A DNA stretch of 64,000 bases from Gerris lacustris (taxonomy: Eukaryota; Arthropoda; Insecta; Hemiptera; Gerridae), in NCBI GenBank assembly GCA_951217055.1, contig OX578286.1, positions 7,170,033 through 7,234,032 on the forward strand, written 5' to 3'. Position 1 is the first letter of the stretch. Each line of letters begins with the position of its first letter. A program made the position numbers and the translations under genes. Under the pieces are notes generated by a model. The model was not told where the DNA came from. It saw only the letters and a program-made list of their open reading frames with translations, and did no database searches. This document shows positions 1 to 13,135 of this stretch, piece by piece.

Positions 1-1155
1 ATTAAGGCAGAAGGGTCATCCGATTTCAAAGTAATGAAGATTTGTTACTTTGTCCTTGGCCCTCTTTTTGGGGATGGTTTTTGTACAGTTTCCAGAGAGC
101 ATTAGATGCTATTAGATACAGAGATCAATTTAGTCTTAGAACTTAGAATCATTCATAAAATTGGACAAATCAGTTCTAATTATTGATAAATTGACAGTCA
201 ACAGCACAAATGTTTTTAAGTGATTTTTTAATATAATTTTTGTTGTTGAATGGATTAGGTGTCCAATGTCCATCCATCATCCATCGGGTAGATTTTCAGG
301 GGGGGGGGGGGGGGGGGGTGTGAGTTGAAAAAAAAAAAAAATTCAATTCCTCTACCTGCCGATGGTAGTGGTTCGAAAATAAAAGAAAATAATAGTAAAC
401 ATTAAAATAAAAATAAAAAATACTAATGCTAAATTAACTTCGATGAATAATAAATATATTTTATTAACAAGATGTCTGGTAATAGAAATATCCACTAAAA
501 TTTTACAACAAATGGTCTGAGACAGCTTAAATTGCCTTCTGACCAAATAAATCCTGCACATAAAACTCTTGTAAACGATTAATAAAACCATTTCCAAGGC
601 AACCACTATTATTCCAAGAAAATAAATGTTTGTTTTTTGATTTGTAGGTCTTTAAATAATTATAATAACTTATCTAAATAAAGGCAGATAATTTTATCAA
701 AACTAAACACATATCATTCACCATTCTATGGGTATCATGCTGCATAAAACTAAAAAATAAAAAAACAAAAGTTTTTATTTATCACTTTACAGTCATATAC
801 TACAGAAGCAAACGTCATGATACACCAAGATATAGCTGATATCAGGATGTTTAAACAAATGTAATCATTGATATAATCAAGTAGTACCTGAAGAAGCACA
901 TCGATATGATGTGTTATTGCTAAGCTAAGGCAACCACATTTATTCCAATAAAAATAAATGTTTGTTGGAATTTGTTGGTCTTTAAATAGATATAATAACT
1001 TATCTAAATTAATTTACTTCATTTTACCTTTTTTACTAAATATAAAATTGAGCCCGTTGCCATGGACCTAAGGGCTAGTTTTAATATAGTTTCTGAAGAA
1101 TTAAGAGATGCAACACCTTTTAAAGAAATATGCCACCTTTTGCGATACAAGTTAT
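1..1155. other. Non-coding AT-rich stretch with one 80-bp direct repeat
   Basis: I see no gene here. A 20-bp run of G lies at 299-318, followed by an A-run. About 80 bp at 598-680 (containing 'aataaatgtttgtt' and 'ggtctttaaata') recur at 929-1009 with roughly 90% identity, so the stretch includes two copies of an unidentified dispersed repeat. The short reading frames are AT-rich chance frames without recognisable domains. Confidence 0.5.
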
Positions 1156-1383
1156 TATCTTATTTATGCGCAACTATCATATTTATGCGCACCTATCTTA
1201 TTTATGCGCAACTATCATATTTATGCGCAACTATCTTATTTATGCGCAACTATCATATTTATGCGCAACTATCTTATTTATGCGCAACTATCTTATTTAT
1301 GAGCAACTATCATATTTATGCGCAACTATCTTATTTATGCGCAACTATCATATTTATGCGCAACTATCTTATTTATGCGCAAC
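1156..1383 (+). repeat. 19-bp minisatellite, 12 units
   Basis: Twelve tandem units of the 19-mer TATCTTATTTATGCGCAAC, with slight variants (CATA for CTTA in alternating units, one 'gagc', one 'cacc'). The alternation of ATCTT and ATCAT units suggests amplification of a 38-bp dimer. All three forward frames stay open through the array because the unit lacks stops in those registers. I regard those frames as by-products, not genes. Confidence 0.9.
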
Positions 1384-2097
1384 TATCTTATAGGTTACTT
1401 GCATAAATACCTAGATCTTTTTGAACTGATCATTTGAGGTTTATACCACCACCTACTCTAAAAGTTAGTATACATTTCTTTTTAAAACTTGGTAAATTCA
1501 AAACTAATAAATATTGATGATAGAATGTACTCAAATTTTGATAGAATTCTGTTCTCTTGAGCATAGTTACTGATAAACATATTTGAGAGTTGCAAATCAC
1601 TGATGTAATACTGAATACAGTCTGCTGCTACATGACATCCTTGCATGGAATACACTTGTAGTTGCAAAACTCCATTATACCCTAAGATACATTAGTATGC
1701 ACCCTTCCTTGTCACGAAGGCATTAAGGATGCAAAATGATTTAGCGTTTCCCCTTCTAGCAAACTTAGGGGTTTCAACTGATGACATGGGAACATGAAGT
1801 GACAGCTTCAAAGGTTAAGGGAATATGTGGTGCTTAATAAGACTGACCTCACAGCTTCACTCATCCAAAGAGTTTGATTAACTTTGATCTCAACCAAAGA
1901 AGAAATACTGAATGACATTGAAGTCACACCACAAAGCTAAGTTATCAATCTAAACACCCTTTTTTCATAAATCAAATGAAAATTAATAATACAGTGATTG
2001 ATTCTCGAGACTTCAAGTGATGATTACTTGAACTAAGACAGAAATATCCAAATGTTTAGAGTAATTTTAACTATCTATGCATATGAATAGAGAATAA
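1384..2097. other. No feature recognised
   Basis: Unique-looking AT-rich sequence. I see no gene, RNA or repeat that recurs elsewhere in the window. Confidence 0.4.
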
Positions 2098-3540
2098 AAT
2101 ACGTGTGGTGTCGCGGGACACCCGGTATGAACGAAGTTCCTTACGCTTTATATTAAATATAAATTATAAATTCACAGTGCTAAGTATACGATGCTATCTA
2201 CTTATACATGGTGGAGTTAGAAAAGAGACAAAATTAAAAGTAAATTTTGTCTCAATTCTAACTTCACCATGTAACTAACTATTTGTACTAGTGGAGTTAA
2301 GGCAAAATTAAAAGAAAAACTTTTTATTATCTTTGAAGCAAGCGTCTTACAATAAATAATGTATTGAATATTGAGAAAAAAGTTAATAGTTAAAGCAGAT
2401 GGTTGTAAAGACGAAACAGTACTGTCCCCTCAGACTCCACCGGCGTATTACTCCTATTAAAATATTATAATATAAAATATAAATCACCAACACACAAAAA
2501 CTTCTGCTTGTATCAGGTTGAAATTTTACATGACTGTTTCAATTGTACTTTAGACGATGTGTAAGAAGTTTTATTAAAATCGTTACGTTAGAACGTAAGA
2601 TATTAGTGAAAACGTTGTTTCCTTTAGTAGTGATGCTAGCTGTACCCTGAATAATTATTTAGTATAGTAACGTGGATCCTATAAGGGTAGAAGGAAAAAG
2701 AAGACGACTAAACTACTTCATATCGGCAACGTTTCGGCTTAACCAGCCATTTTCGAGCCTAAACATAATAATTTAATAATAGCATGACATCGGAAACTAT
2801 ACAGCATTATTACAATGTTGTTTCACATAAAGATACAATATTAATTACCTCTGTCATCTGAATTAGCCCTCAAGCTATAGAGTTAAAACTGTGAGAATGA
2901 ATGAATATTTTGGGGAACTGGTAGTTCACCACGTCAAAAAAACCTAAAATCGGTGAAACATATAATTACTAGTAACTGTACAAGAGAAACTCAATGTCAA
3001 GAACAATGTAAACTTTCAATTCCCCAATAAAATGAGGTAAAATGTACTAAAACAAACATATTGTACTTTTGACGATATGTAAGAAGTTTTATTAAAATCG
3101 TTACGTTAGAATTAGAACGTAAGATATCAGTGAAAACGTTGTTTCCTTTATTTTAAACGCTTAGGACAGCTTTAATAAATTTAGCGATATTTATCACTTC
3201 ATAGCAGTGTCGGTGTTCGTTATACTAGAAAAAATTATTTAAAAAAGTTGTTTGTCTCATAAAATAGATGAAGTTAGAATTTTTTTCCGTCATAAAATTC
3301 CAATTTTAAATTTGATGCTTACGTTTACGCGAGAATTGCACGTGAACGCTTGGGCGGATAACGTTGTCCAACGAACTCATCCTGAGCACTTTCAACTAAC
3401 TCGATCATCTTTTACTGAAGTTATCGTCATTACTAGATTTCGTGACCTTTGGTTTTGTGACAGTGATTTTGTGACGGTAGTTTTTTTCTGATTCACTTCC
3501 AGGAGTTCTGAACGTGCTATAAGCAACTTCGTTCGAAAAT
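2098..3540 (+). mobile_element. Composite TIR element, family B/C, copy 1
   Basis: The left end carries a conserved hairpin motif (GGTGTC-gcgg-GACACC) followed by a variant of GGAACGAAGTTCCTTACG. The right end at about 3518-3536 is a degenerate inverted copy of the latter. The same arrangement recurs at 14147-15056 (reverse) and 20594-21112 (+). Within it are a hairpin at 2204-2272 and family-B sequence, recognised by the block with 'aaaacttctgcttgtatca' and 'cgttacgttagaacgtaaga', which is partly duplicated at about 2490-2640 and 3060-3500. No transposase reading frame is visible, so this is a non-autonomous element; its superfamily is unknown. Confidence 0.65.
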
Positions 3541-4317
3541 GTTAGTGGATATTTAATAATGAGAGTTTGGGAAATATATTAATCACTAGGGTTACGCCGC
3601 CAAGTAGATTCGCCGGCCTTGGAGGAAGGGAGTAGGTGAAGCTGTGAGATTTTAGCACTTCCTACACTCTCCGAAAATTACGTTAGTTGTTGTCGACGTC
3701 AGTTTAGAGCCACTCCAGCTCACCACACGTCTACCATATACTAACTTCTCCTTCACTCGTAATTCCTGAGGTAGGTCTAGTAATTCCGTCTAGTAATTTC
3801 TTAATCACTAGATATACCTAAAAGCCCTCCCCTCCCCCAGTCCGCATACAGTCCACTTTGCAAGTAATTATTCTCCAATCCCCATCCCGTAACCAGCACC
3901 TCTTACCAGTAGTATTAAATACTCCATATTGCTTAGCCACAATTCTCCACCTGATGTAAAACAAAAGTGATTTTATTGATGTTAGACGACATAGCACTGA
4001 TTGAGTCTACTTTTACTTCCAAATATGGACACAATCGAAAATTTAAATCAAATCATTGCTGACAACAGTCTAGGAGTTAGTAACGTATAGAATGTAAATA
4101 CTTCAATTACTGGACATCATCCTAATATATGTTGGAGAACCTAATATTGAATATGAACCAAAATCAAATAGAAATCACGAGTTGTAAATTGGTGTAGATA
4201 TAGGGCGCTCAGTTTGGGGGATTTGAAATACTTTTTGAAGTGATTCTTCTTTAGGCGTGGTTGAGTAAATTGGCTTCGATGAAACGAAATTGCATGTAAC
4301 GAAGTTTGTGATTCAAG
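3541..4317. other. No feature recognised
   Basis: Moderately GC-richer, unique-looking DNA with C-rich patches around 3820-3900. No reading frame, RNA or repeat could be identified. Confidence 0.4.
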
Positions 4318-4409
4318 TCTCGTCTAAATGAAAGATTTTTATAGGTAAATCAACTGCCGACTTAAATCGGCAGTTGATTTACCTATAAAAATCTTTCATT
4401 TAGACGAGT
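4318..4409. repeat. Near-perfect palindrome joined to tRNA-like sequence
   Basis: Inverted arms of about 43 bp flank the centre GCCGA-CTTAAA-TCGGC. The right arm runs directly into the tRNA-like stretch at 4404-4470. The left arm carries the same first 17 bases of the SINE body but no tRNA head. This looks like a head-to-head SINE duplication with loss of one head, or a foldback that captured a SINE end. Confidence 0.8.
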
Positions 4410-4470
4410 CTCGATCCACCGACCTCTGTGTCAGCAGACATAAGTGCTAACCATTGCACCATGGAGGTTC
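4404..4470 (-). ncRNA. tRNA-derived SINE head (tRNA-Gln/Glu-like), degenerate
   Basis: Read on the minus strand, the 5' part matches a tRNA start with an A-box-like TGGTGCAATGGTTAGCAC. A B-box-like GGATCGAGACTCG lies about 45 bp further on. The anticodon arm does not fold cleanly and the acceptor stem does not close, so this is not a functional tRNA gene. It is best read as the pol III promoter head of a SINE whose body is the adjoining palindrome. Confidence 0.5.
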
Positions 4471-4984
4471 TTTCATGTTTTTTCTTTATTATTAGCTAAA
4501 ATGTTATGAAAATATTTCATTTTTCAATTAAATTCCACATAACCATTTCTTAATGCTGAAATAATAAAATGGTCAACAAATGCAAAGAGAGCAATGCATA
4601 AAATAAACTTGTTTCTAGAACTTAAGTTTCACTTCTAATGCACGAGAGTCTCACACATAATTTTGCTCTTCTATTACTGGAATCAATTATCCTAACTCCT
4701 AATAGATGGTCCTTTCTAATGGATAGACAAAATATTTTAGTTTCAAACGTCACTTCTAATAAAAGTCTCGTTTTAAAATGCAGAAAGTAGTCTCTTCTAT
4801 GTCCAATTGAACTCACATCGAGTTATAAGGCATACATATACGACGTTTATAAGGATTTGAAATACATTTTTTCATTTCTACAATTACATACACGAAATCC
4901 ATAGATATGTAAGACAAAACCTCTTAGTTTACATCAGTTAGGTCGTGGCATGTACATAGTGATGATGCAATAAGGATATGTAAG

Positions 4985-6142
4985 AGTACATTACGCGTCG
5001 AGTGCGGAAAGTAGCATTTTGCATGCGAGTGTGGAGTTTGCACCCGAGCGATAGCGAGGGCAGTAAAACTACACGAGCAATGAAAAATGCCGTTTTCGCA
5101 CGAGTTGCGTACCGTATAGTCCCCAGGCCACCATAAGAAGTGAGTCGCTGATTGATAAAGTTTTCTTACCTTATGGAATCGCTTATTTATGCCGTGTCCA
5201 CCGATGAATTGGGTATATGGCAACTGGGCGCTGGGCCATTTCTTTTTTGTTTACATGCCAAACTTGCCCTTGTGCGGGAACATTGAAAAGAGATGGATAA
5301 AATTTTGATTATCACACGATCGTTTAATTAAATTATTTAAAAAACAGTGGTAAAGGTGGCCACCGATACGAGTGGGCCGTTTTCTTTTCAACGTCCCCGC
5401 AGAGCGATATGTTTGGGGCGGTGGACACCCCAAACGGCCCACTCGTATCGGTGGCCACGTGTACCACTGTTTTTTAAATAATTTAAATAAACGATCCTAT
5501 TACAATCAAAATTTTATCTATCTCTTTTCAATGTTCCCGCACAAGGGCAAGTTTGGCATGTAAACAAAAAAGAAATGGCCCAGCGCCCAGTTGCCATATA
5601 CCCAATTCATCGGTGGACACGGCATAAATAAGCGATTCCATAAGGTAAGAAAACTTTATCAATCAGCGACTTACTTCTTATGGTGGCCTGTGGACTAGTA
5701 CTTTATCTACGATTGTTAGATTTAAATAATAAATACAGAAAAAAATAAACTTGCCGTATGTAAGTTCGTATCTCTTCTCTTGATAAAGATGGCATTAATC
5801 TTGAGTTGTATTTTTTGCCGAATTAATTATTTCTGGAGGAGTATTATTCTCCACATTTTCGTCAGTCACTTGATTCATTCATTGTTTTTCACTAAAAACT
5901 CGATATAAACAGTTACTTTAATAAAAGAATAGCAAATTAGTTTTGTAAAATGTAAACAAACTCGCTAATCGTGCGTAATACTGAAGAATTCCTCTTCTTT
6001 ACCTCTCTAAGGTGGTAAAGAAGAGGAATTCTTCAGAACTATGAGACGCGCATGCGCAATGCATACAAGTACGTAAAGAATCACTTTCTACACATCTAAA
6101 CAAAGATACAATGTTTATATTTCGTATCAATCATAGATAAAA
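4985..6142 (+). mobile_element. Family A element, copy 1 (interrupted)
   Basis: Family A is defined by a left block ('acattacgcgtcgagtgcgg' to 'cgagttgcgtaccgta'), then 'tttatctacgattg', and a right end with its inverse 'caatcgtagataaa'. This copy is interrupted by a 581-bp palindrome at 5117-5697. Beyond the insertion it contains, on the minus strand, a decayed coding segment that in better copies begins MSESSDFDENVENNN, and a 23-bp inverted repeat around GGTAAAGAAGAGGAATTC at about 5988-6045. Copy 2 follows head-to-head. Confidence 0.75.
5117..5697. mobile_element. 581-bp palindromic foldback inserted in family A
   Basis: Two arms of about 290 bp are nearly exact inverse complements and meet near 5405. 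The ends are TAGTCC..AGGCCACCATAAG and its inverse. The host family-A sequence continues across the insertion with a 3-bp duplication GTA (5114-5116 and 5698-5700). The uninterrupted site is visible in copy 4 near 10858, so the boundaries are well supported. The arms are open in some frames by chance; no transposase is visible. Confidence 0.88.
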
Positions 6143-6490
6143 TATTTTATCTACGGTTGATACGAAATATAAACATTTTATCTCTGTATAGATGCGTAGA
6201 AAGTGATTCTTTTCGTAGTTGTATCCATTGAGCATGCGCGTTTCATAATTCTTCACATTACCGCACGATTAGTGTTTAACAAAACTAATTTACTGTTTGT
6301 TTAATTAAAGTAACTGTTTTTTCTGTATTTATTATTAAAATCAAACAATCGCAGATAAAGTACGGTACCCAACTCGTGCGAAAACTGCTCGTGCGTTTAT
6401 ACTACCCCTACCTTTTTGCACCTTCGGGTGCAAATTCCACACTCGCATGCAAAATGCTGGTTTCCGCACTAGACGGGTATTGTACAATTA
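6143..6490 (-). mobile_element. Family A element, copy 2 (internally deleted)
   Basis: Inverse complement of copy 1 from its 'caatcgtagataaa' end through 'cgcacgattag' to the 'cgagttgcg' and 'cgtcgagtgcgg'-like block, lacking the internal coding remnant. With copy 1 it forms a head-to-head pair whose joint is the palindrome around 6143. Confidence 0.75.
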
Positions 6491-7400
6491 TTTCACTTTT
6501 ACTGCTCGGATATGTATGATAAATTGACGACTTAAATACTCTAATATTAATTCAACTAAGTACAATCTAAAAGTTGTAATAGTGTAGAAATTATAGAGAG
6601 GAGTCAAATGCATTATAGCATAAAATATCTCTTGAGATATGTTTTGAAATTTACATTTCACATTAAAATACGCTATAACAATTGTATTATATCAAAGGAA
6701 ATTAGTTAAACAATTAAGTAACACACATTCTAGTAACACAACTAAAGCTTTAGTTTACTATTCAGTAATATGGAATCTGTTTGAACATTTGCTTTTCTCT
6801 AATCACCTCAATTAAGGTTCTGCATTTGAACGATGCATTTCTGTATTTTACCGAGAATTAATGAAGTTAAAGGCACGTGGTCTAACCTCTATTAATGTTT
6901 GATAAAACATAACCTCAAAGATATAAAGCATAATAATGTAGAGAGGGTTTAGAAGTCTAGATTGTGAAATCATCTAGTAAGTATATAAAGCACAACTTCA
7001 AATGAGCATACAAAGTGCAAACAACGAGGGATGTAAGTGGTTTTTGGTTTTGAAAAGCTGTAAAACACTGAAGGGAAGTTCTACGTAACGAAACATGTTA
7101 CACGCAAGCAAACAAGACCATTTCTTGTTCTATTTGTTCAGACACTCTCTTGAACAAACCGTGCTCCTCTTGAACAATCTGTTATTGTTTACAATTTAAA
7201 CAATTGAACAACTGACAATAGTTTCTCTCTTCAGTAATATTACAAATGTTTTTGTTCAATATTCACTTAGATTCTGTATATTGACTCTTTCACACCTTCA
7301 ACATTTGCCAATATGATTCTTAATTTATATACAATCGAAACAATTTGTAATAAAATTGATTATTTGCGCCACAATTACATTTTTATTAATAATATGTATA
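6491..7400. other. No feature recognised
   Basis: AT-rich stretch without a supported gene. 'gaacaa' motifs around 7120-7260 occur in both orientations ('cttgttctatttgttcagac', 'cttgaacaaaccg'). They hint at an old foldback, but I cannot define its ends. Confidence 0.35.
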
Positions 7401-7409
7401 CACACACAC

Positions 7410-9043
<1,634 letters not shown>

Positions 9044-9301
9044 TTTATCTACGATTGATACGAAATATAAACATTATATCTCTGTTTAGATGCGTTGAAA
9101 GTAATTATTTACGTACTTGTATTCATTGCGCTTGAGCGTCTCATAGTTCTGAATAATTCCTCTTCTTTACCGCACTAGTGCGGTAAAGAAGAGGAATTCT
9201 TCAGCTTTACGCACGATTAGTGAGTTTGTTTACATTTAACAAAACTAATTTGGTGTCCTTTTATTAAAGTAACTGTTTACATCGAGTTTTTAGTGAAAAA
9301 C

Positions 9302-9361
9302 AATGAGTGAATCAAGTGACTTTGACGAAAATGTGGAGAATAATAATCCTCCAGAAATAAT
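9302..9361 (+). pseudogene. N-terminal coding remnant carried by family A
   Basis: ATG-initiated segment reading MSESSDFDENVENNNPPE. It is conserved in copy 4 on the minus strand (11044 downward, with two substitutions) and in decayed form in copy 1. The continuation beyond the B insertion (about 10137-10222) reads ELMPSLSRERYELTNSKF before running into terminal non-coding sequence. The 'PxxSRERYEL..xxF' segment resembles the N-terminal region of Crypton-like tyrosine-recombinase proteins and their domesticated relatives. This is an inference from memory of the motif. I take family A to be an internally deleted derivative of a larger coding element. Confidence 0.45.
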
Positions 9362-9404
9362 TGAAGCGAGCGTAAGCGAGCTTCTTACATTTAACGAAAT
9401 ATGC

Positions 9405-9440
<36 letters not shown>

Positions 9441-10133
9441 AGTAACGTTTACGCGTGTGACGATAACTTGAGTAAAAGTTGACCGATTTAGTTGAAATTT
9501 GGTATACATGATCTTCTTACTAATACTCAGGCTAAGTTCGTTGGACAGCGTGATCCGTCCAAGAGTTCGCGCGCAATGCTCGCGTTAACGTGAGCTTTAA
9601 ATTTAAAATTGGAATTTCAGGACGGGAAAAAATTCTATCATCACCTACTCGATGAGACGAACATTTTTTACAAATAACATTTTTCAGTAAAACCAACAAC
9701 GACACTGCTATGATTTAATAAAGATCGCTAAAACTATTAAAGCGGACCTAAACGTTTAAAATAGAGAAAACAACCTTTTTACCGATATCTTACGTTCTAA
9801 CGTAACGATCTTAATAAAACTTCATGTACATCGTCTAAAGTACAATTGAAACAAGTATATAAAATTTCAACTTGATACATGCAGTAGTATTTGAGTAATG
9901 AAGTGATACATTTATAATATTAGTTTAAAAGCTATTCCGGGTGGTTAAGATTCTTTTAGTCGTTTTGCGAGTAGGTTTGTTTAGGAAGTAAAGCATTGTA
10001 CCGAGTACCCCCACTCTATCCCTTACTACCCTCTTCCACTTTACTTCAACTATGACATTCATCATGATTAATAAATTTCAATATTCAGTATTTCCTTGCA
10101 ATACGCTCGCTTTAATGATAGAGCCACGCGATG
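9361..10133 (-). mobile_element. Family B element nested in family A copy 3
   Basis: Ends are 'gaagcgagcgtaa' and an inverse 'aatacgctcgctttaa', giving short TIRs around AAGCGAGCGTA. The interior carries a (GTCT)n run at about 9409-9440 and the family-B core: 'gttggacagcgtgatccg', 'ttggaatttcaggacgggaaa', 'cttacgttctaacgtaacg'. The family-A host sequence resumes at 'agttaattcggc', as in copy 4. Other copies lie at 19560-20250 and within the three B/C composites. No transposase is visible. Confidence 0.7.
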
Positions 10134-10504
10134 CCTAGTTAATTCGGCAAAATATACAATTAATGAATTAATGCCATCTTTATCAAGAGAGAGATACGAA
10201 CTTACAAACAGCAAGTTTATTTGTTTCTGTATTTATTATTTAAATCTAACAATCGTAGATAAAGTACGGTACGCAACTCGTGCGAAAACGGCATTTTGCA
10301 TTGCTCGTGTAGTTTTACTACCCTCGTTGTCGCTCGGGTGCAAACTCCACACTCGCATGCAAAATGCTACTTTCCGCACTCGACGCGTAATGTACTATTA
10401 TAATTTAGCTAATAGGTACAATGAATAAAGGTGTTTCGGGAAAATTGATATTATTTCCATAGACTGCAAAATTGGTCGGAAACTAGAATATAATATATAC
10501 ATAT

Positions 10505-10690
10505 TTTTTTTGCTTCCGAGCTTACCGAAGGTAATAATAGAAGCTATGTGATCATTCTGGAGAAAAAAAACCTGGTAGGTCTCCGATTTCAAAAAAATCC
10601 AAGATAGAAATACGTTTCAGACATCAGGGAACATTTTTAGGTTCGCATCTGTCTATCTGTAGCTCAATTTTTGTGAACCAACAATCATCA
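10505..10690 (-). repeat. Family D fragment
   Basis: The stretch 'gcttccgagcttaccgaagg...gaagctatgtgatcattctg' matches the D-family terminal inverted repeat (see 43660-44222). It is followed by the D 'gatgtctgaaacgg'-like block in reverse ('gtttcagacatcaggg'). It lies between A copies 3 and 4. Confidence 0.7.
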
Positions 10691-10725
10691 AAACTGCTCT
10701 TCCGATTTAAATGAAATATGTATGT

Positions 10726-11308
10726 AATAGTACATTACGCGTCGAGTGCGGAAATTAGCATTTTGCATGCGAGTGTGGAGTTTGCACCCGAGCGACAGCG
10801 AGGGTAGTAAAACCACACGAGCAATGCAAAATGCCTTTTTCGCTCGAGTTGCGTACCGTACTTTATCTACGGTTGTTAGATTTAAATAATAAATACAGAA
10901 AAAAAAACTTGCTGTATGTAAGTTCGTATCTCTCTCTCTTGATAAAGATGGCATTAATTCTTGAGTTGTATTTATTGCCGAATTAACTATTTCTGGAGGA
11001 TTATTATTCTCCACATTATTGTTAAAGTCACTTGATTCACTCATTGTTTTTCACTAAAAACTCGATATAAACCGTTACTTTAATAAAAAAAAAAAACAGC
11101 AAATTAGTTTTTTTAAATGTAAACAAACTCGCTAATCGTGCGTAAAGCTGAAGAATTCCTCTTCTTTACCGCGCTAGTGTGGTAAAGAAGAGGAATTTTT
11201 CAGAACTATGAGACGCGCATGCGCAATGAATACAAGTACGTAAATAATCACTTTCTGCGCATCTAAACAAAGATATAATGTTTATATTTCGTATCAATCG
11301 TAGATAAA
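10726..11308 (+). mobile_element. Family A element, copy 4 (uninterrupted)
   Basis: The most compact complete copy, with the left block 'tagtacattacgcgtcgag', the 'tttatctacggttg' motif, a minus-strand coding remnant starting at 11044 (MSESSDFNNNVENNN...), the 23-bp inverted repeat near 11150-11198, and the right end 'caatcgtagataaa'. It supplies the empty sites that prove the nested insertions in copies 1 and 3. The A-family left block continues the minus-strand frame for about 70 codons after the remnant, but that part is non-coding terminal sequence. Confidence 0.8.
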
Positions 11309-11649
11309 AATTATTTGTGAAATTGGTATGTCAGAATTAGCTCATTATTAATCCCGTATGAGTTTCAACCTTTTGTGCTCATTTTGTTTTTATTCCACAT
11401 GCGCAGAAACTTACATTTATTCACACCTATATCATAAAAAGTAAGCGTATCTGACTTTAATAATACTTTTATAATTTATTTATAAGTTGCCCGCAGATAG
11501 CCCTAGATTTCAGTAATCTGCTCTATTTAAGTTTTGCTAAATTGAAATAATTAATGTAAAAAAAATCAAAACACTTTTGATAGATTTAATAAACGGGGGA
11601 ATATTAAATAAATTTGACAATAATTTCAAGATAAAAAGAACTTTTTTAA

Positions 11650-12188
11650 CTTAGAATAATACTATATATAGAAGGAGGATCACTGATAACATTGAAGCCA
11701 ACTTTGGTTGTGTCCCTATCCGCGTTCTAAAATTTCATTTTTGTAATTTGTGACGTCATAACTCTAAAATTATTTGCCTTGGGTTTTTTAATTTAATTTT
11801 TTATTAAATTATAATTATTGATAGTCAGTTTAGTTTATTATAATTTTTTTTTTTTTTTTTAGTGTTATCATATTTTAGCTTGAAATATGCTAAAAATAAT
11901 GTTTATTATATCATGCTGGGCGAGTTGTAAAAAATGACGTCAGAGTGAAACGTAAACAATAGCCAATGACAGGGTTTTGTCTTCTTGATGTTTGTGAGCG
12001 GGCTTGAATAGTTACTAAAGCAAGGCCAACCTTCTCCTGTTTAAATGAAAAAAATGAGTGTTGTTATGTTGGCAGCCTGGTCTTAAGGACACAACCACTC
12101 GGCAAAAGTTGGCTTCAGTCTCTTATCATATCAGTAATTGCTTAGGATTCCGATTCTATGCTCCTTCTATATATAGTATTATTCTAAG
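11650..12188 (+). mobile_element. MITE F copy 1 (hAT-like, 8-bp TSD)
   Basis: A 539-bp element with perfect 28-bp terminal inverted repeats beginning CTTAGAATAATACTATATAT. Flanking octamers 'ttttttaa' (11642-11649) and 'tttttcaa' (12189-12196) match at 7 of 8 positions, consistent with the 8-bp TSD of hAT elements. A subterminal inverted pair 'gaagccaactttgg' / 'ccaacttttgccg'-inverse sits inside the ends. There is no coding capacity. A second copy with an exact 8-bp TSD is at 61154-61732. Confidence 0.88.
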
Positions 12189-12393
12189 TTTTTCAATCAT
12201 ACAACTTTTTTTTAATCATATGTAATTGTCATTGTTATATATAATGTTAGTGAAAAATAATAGTTCCGAATTTATTTACTTCACATTAATGACCATCTAG
12301 AGAGCTGATCTTAAACCTATAAAATAAAAGAACAAATCTTTGTACAACGGATCTCACCTCATCTTGGATCAATTAATATATTTCTTTGTTTAA

Positions 12394-12832
12394 GCCACGT
12401 CTACACGATCCAAGTATACTTGGACCAAATCAGTTTTGACTTATTTTGACGCTACTTGGATCGTGTAAACAGGTTATCAAAGTCAACTTGGACATCTTAA
12501 GTTGAATTGGACGTTATTTGATCTAAGTAGACTTGGATGACGTCAACCATATGATTATGACAAGAAAGCTGTCAAAAATGAGAAAAGTTGTGACGGATTT
12601 GTTTATAAGAAGGTTATTGACAGCTTTTATTTCTTTTAATTTTTTTCCCCCTTTGCTTCTAAATGGTTTTTTTTTGACAAGTTCCCCTACTTGGACCAAT
12701 ATACTTGGATCGTGTAAACCTGCATCAAAATTTCATTTTTACTTTGACCAAGTAGATTTGATCAAAATTACTTGGTCCAAGTCTATTTGGATCGTGTAAG
12801 GGTTTACACGATCCAAATAGACTTGGACCAAG
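12394..12832. mobile_element. Element H, inverted subrepeats of 'acacgatccaagt'
   Basis: About 440 bp built from repeated, oppositely oriented copies of ACACGATCCAAGTATACTTG-type sequence: at 12394, 12455 (inverse), 12700 (inverse), and a long palindrome at 12765-12832 whose arms read 'tttacacgatccaaatagac' and its inverse. It has no coding capacity and looks like a MITE with multiplied terminal repeats. Confidence 0.7.
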
Positions 12833-13135
12833 TAATTTAAAGGCGGGTGCCTTTACTTTTCCTGTTTCGCTGTCATTCAATATTTACCTCTTAATAAAAA
12901 GTCACAAATTTGAATCCCTTCAAAATGAAGATTGTAAATATGGGATATGTCAAAACAAATAAAATAACTTTCCATACAGCAAAATTTACTGAAAACAAAT
13001 TAAATTCTTCTGAAAGATGGCTAAAAGTATTAAAATAATGCAATGTCATCGTGTTCTGAGCTATTCTAAAAGTTTCAAATGTCTAGCTACTCGGGAAGTT
13101 AGTTAAAATTCGATTGCAAAATTTGTACTGGACAA

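Larger units (their letters stand above)
9044..10400 (-). mobile_element. Family A element, copy 3 (interrupted by B)
   Basis: Reverse-oriented, near-complete family-A copy, from 'tttatctacgattg' at 9044 to the inverse of 'acattacgcgtcgagtg' at about 10395. It has the conserved 23-bp inverted repeat at about 9165-9205. A family-B element (about 9361-10133) interrupts the small coding remnant read on the + strand: MSESSDFDENVENNNPPE before the insertion and ELMPSLSRERYELTNSKF after it. The same two pieces are contiguous in copy 4. This is the best copy for reconstructing family A's layout. Confidence 0.8.
11590..13135 (+). mobile_element. Old fragment of the hAT-like element, carrying two insertions
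   Basis: Segments 11615-11649, 12197-12340 and 12850-13130 match consecutive parts of the intact hAT-like copy at 28280-28855, for example 'ttcaagataaaaagaac', 'atgttagtgaaaaa', 'cagcaaaatttactg', 'tcatcgtgttctgagct'. They are more diverged and lack both termini. MITE F (11650-12188) and element H (12394-12832) have inserted into it, so this copy is older than both. Confidence 0.7.
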
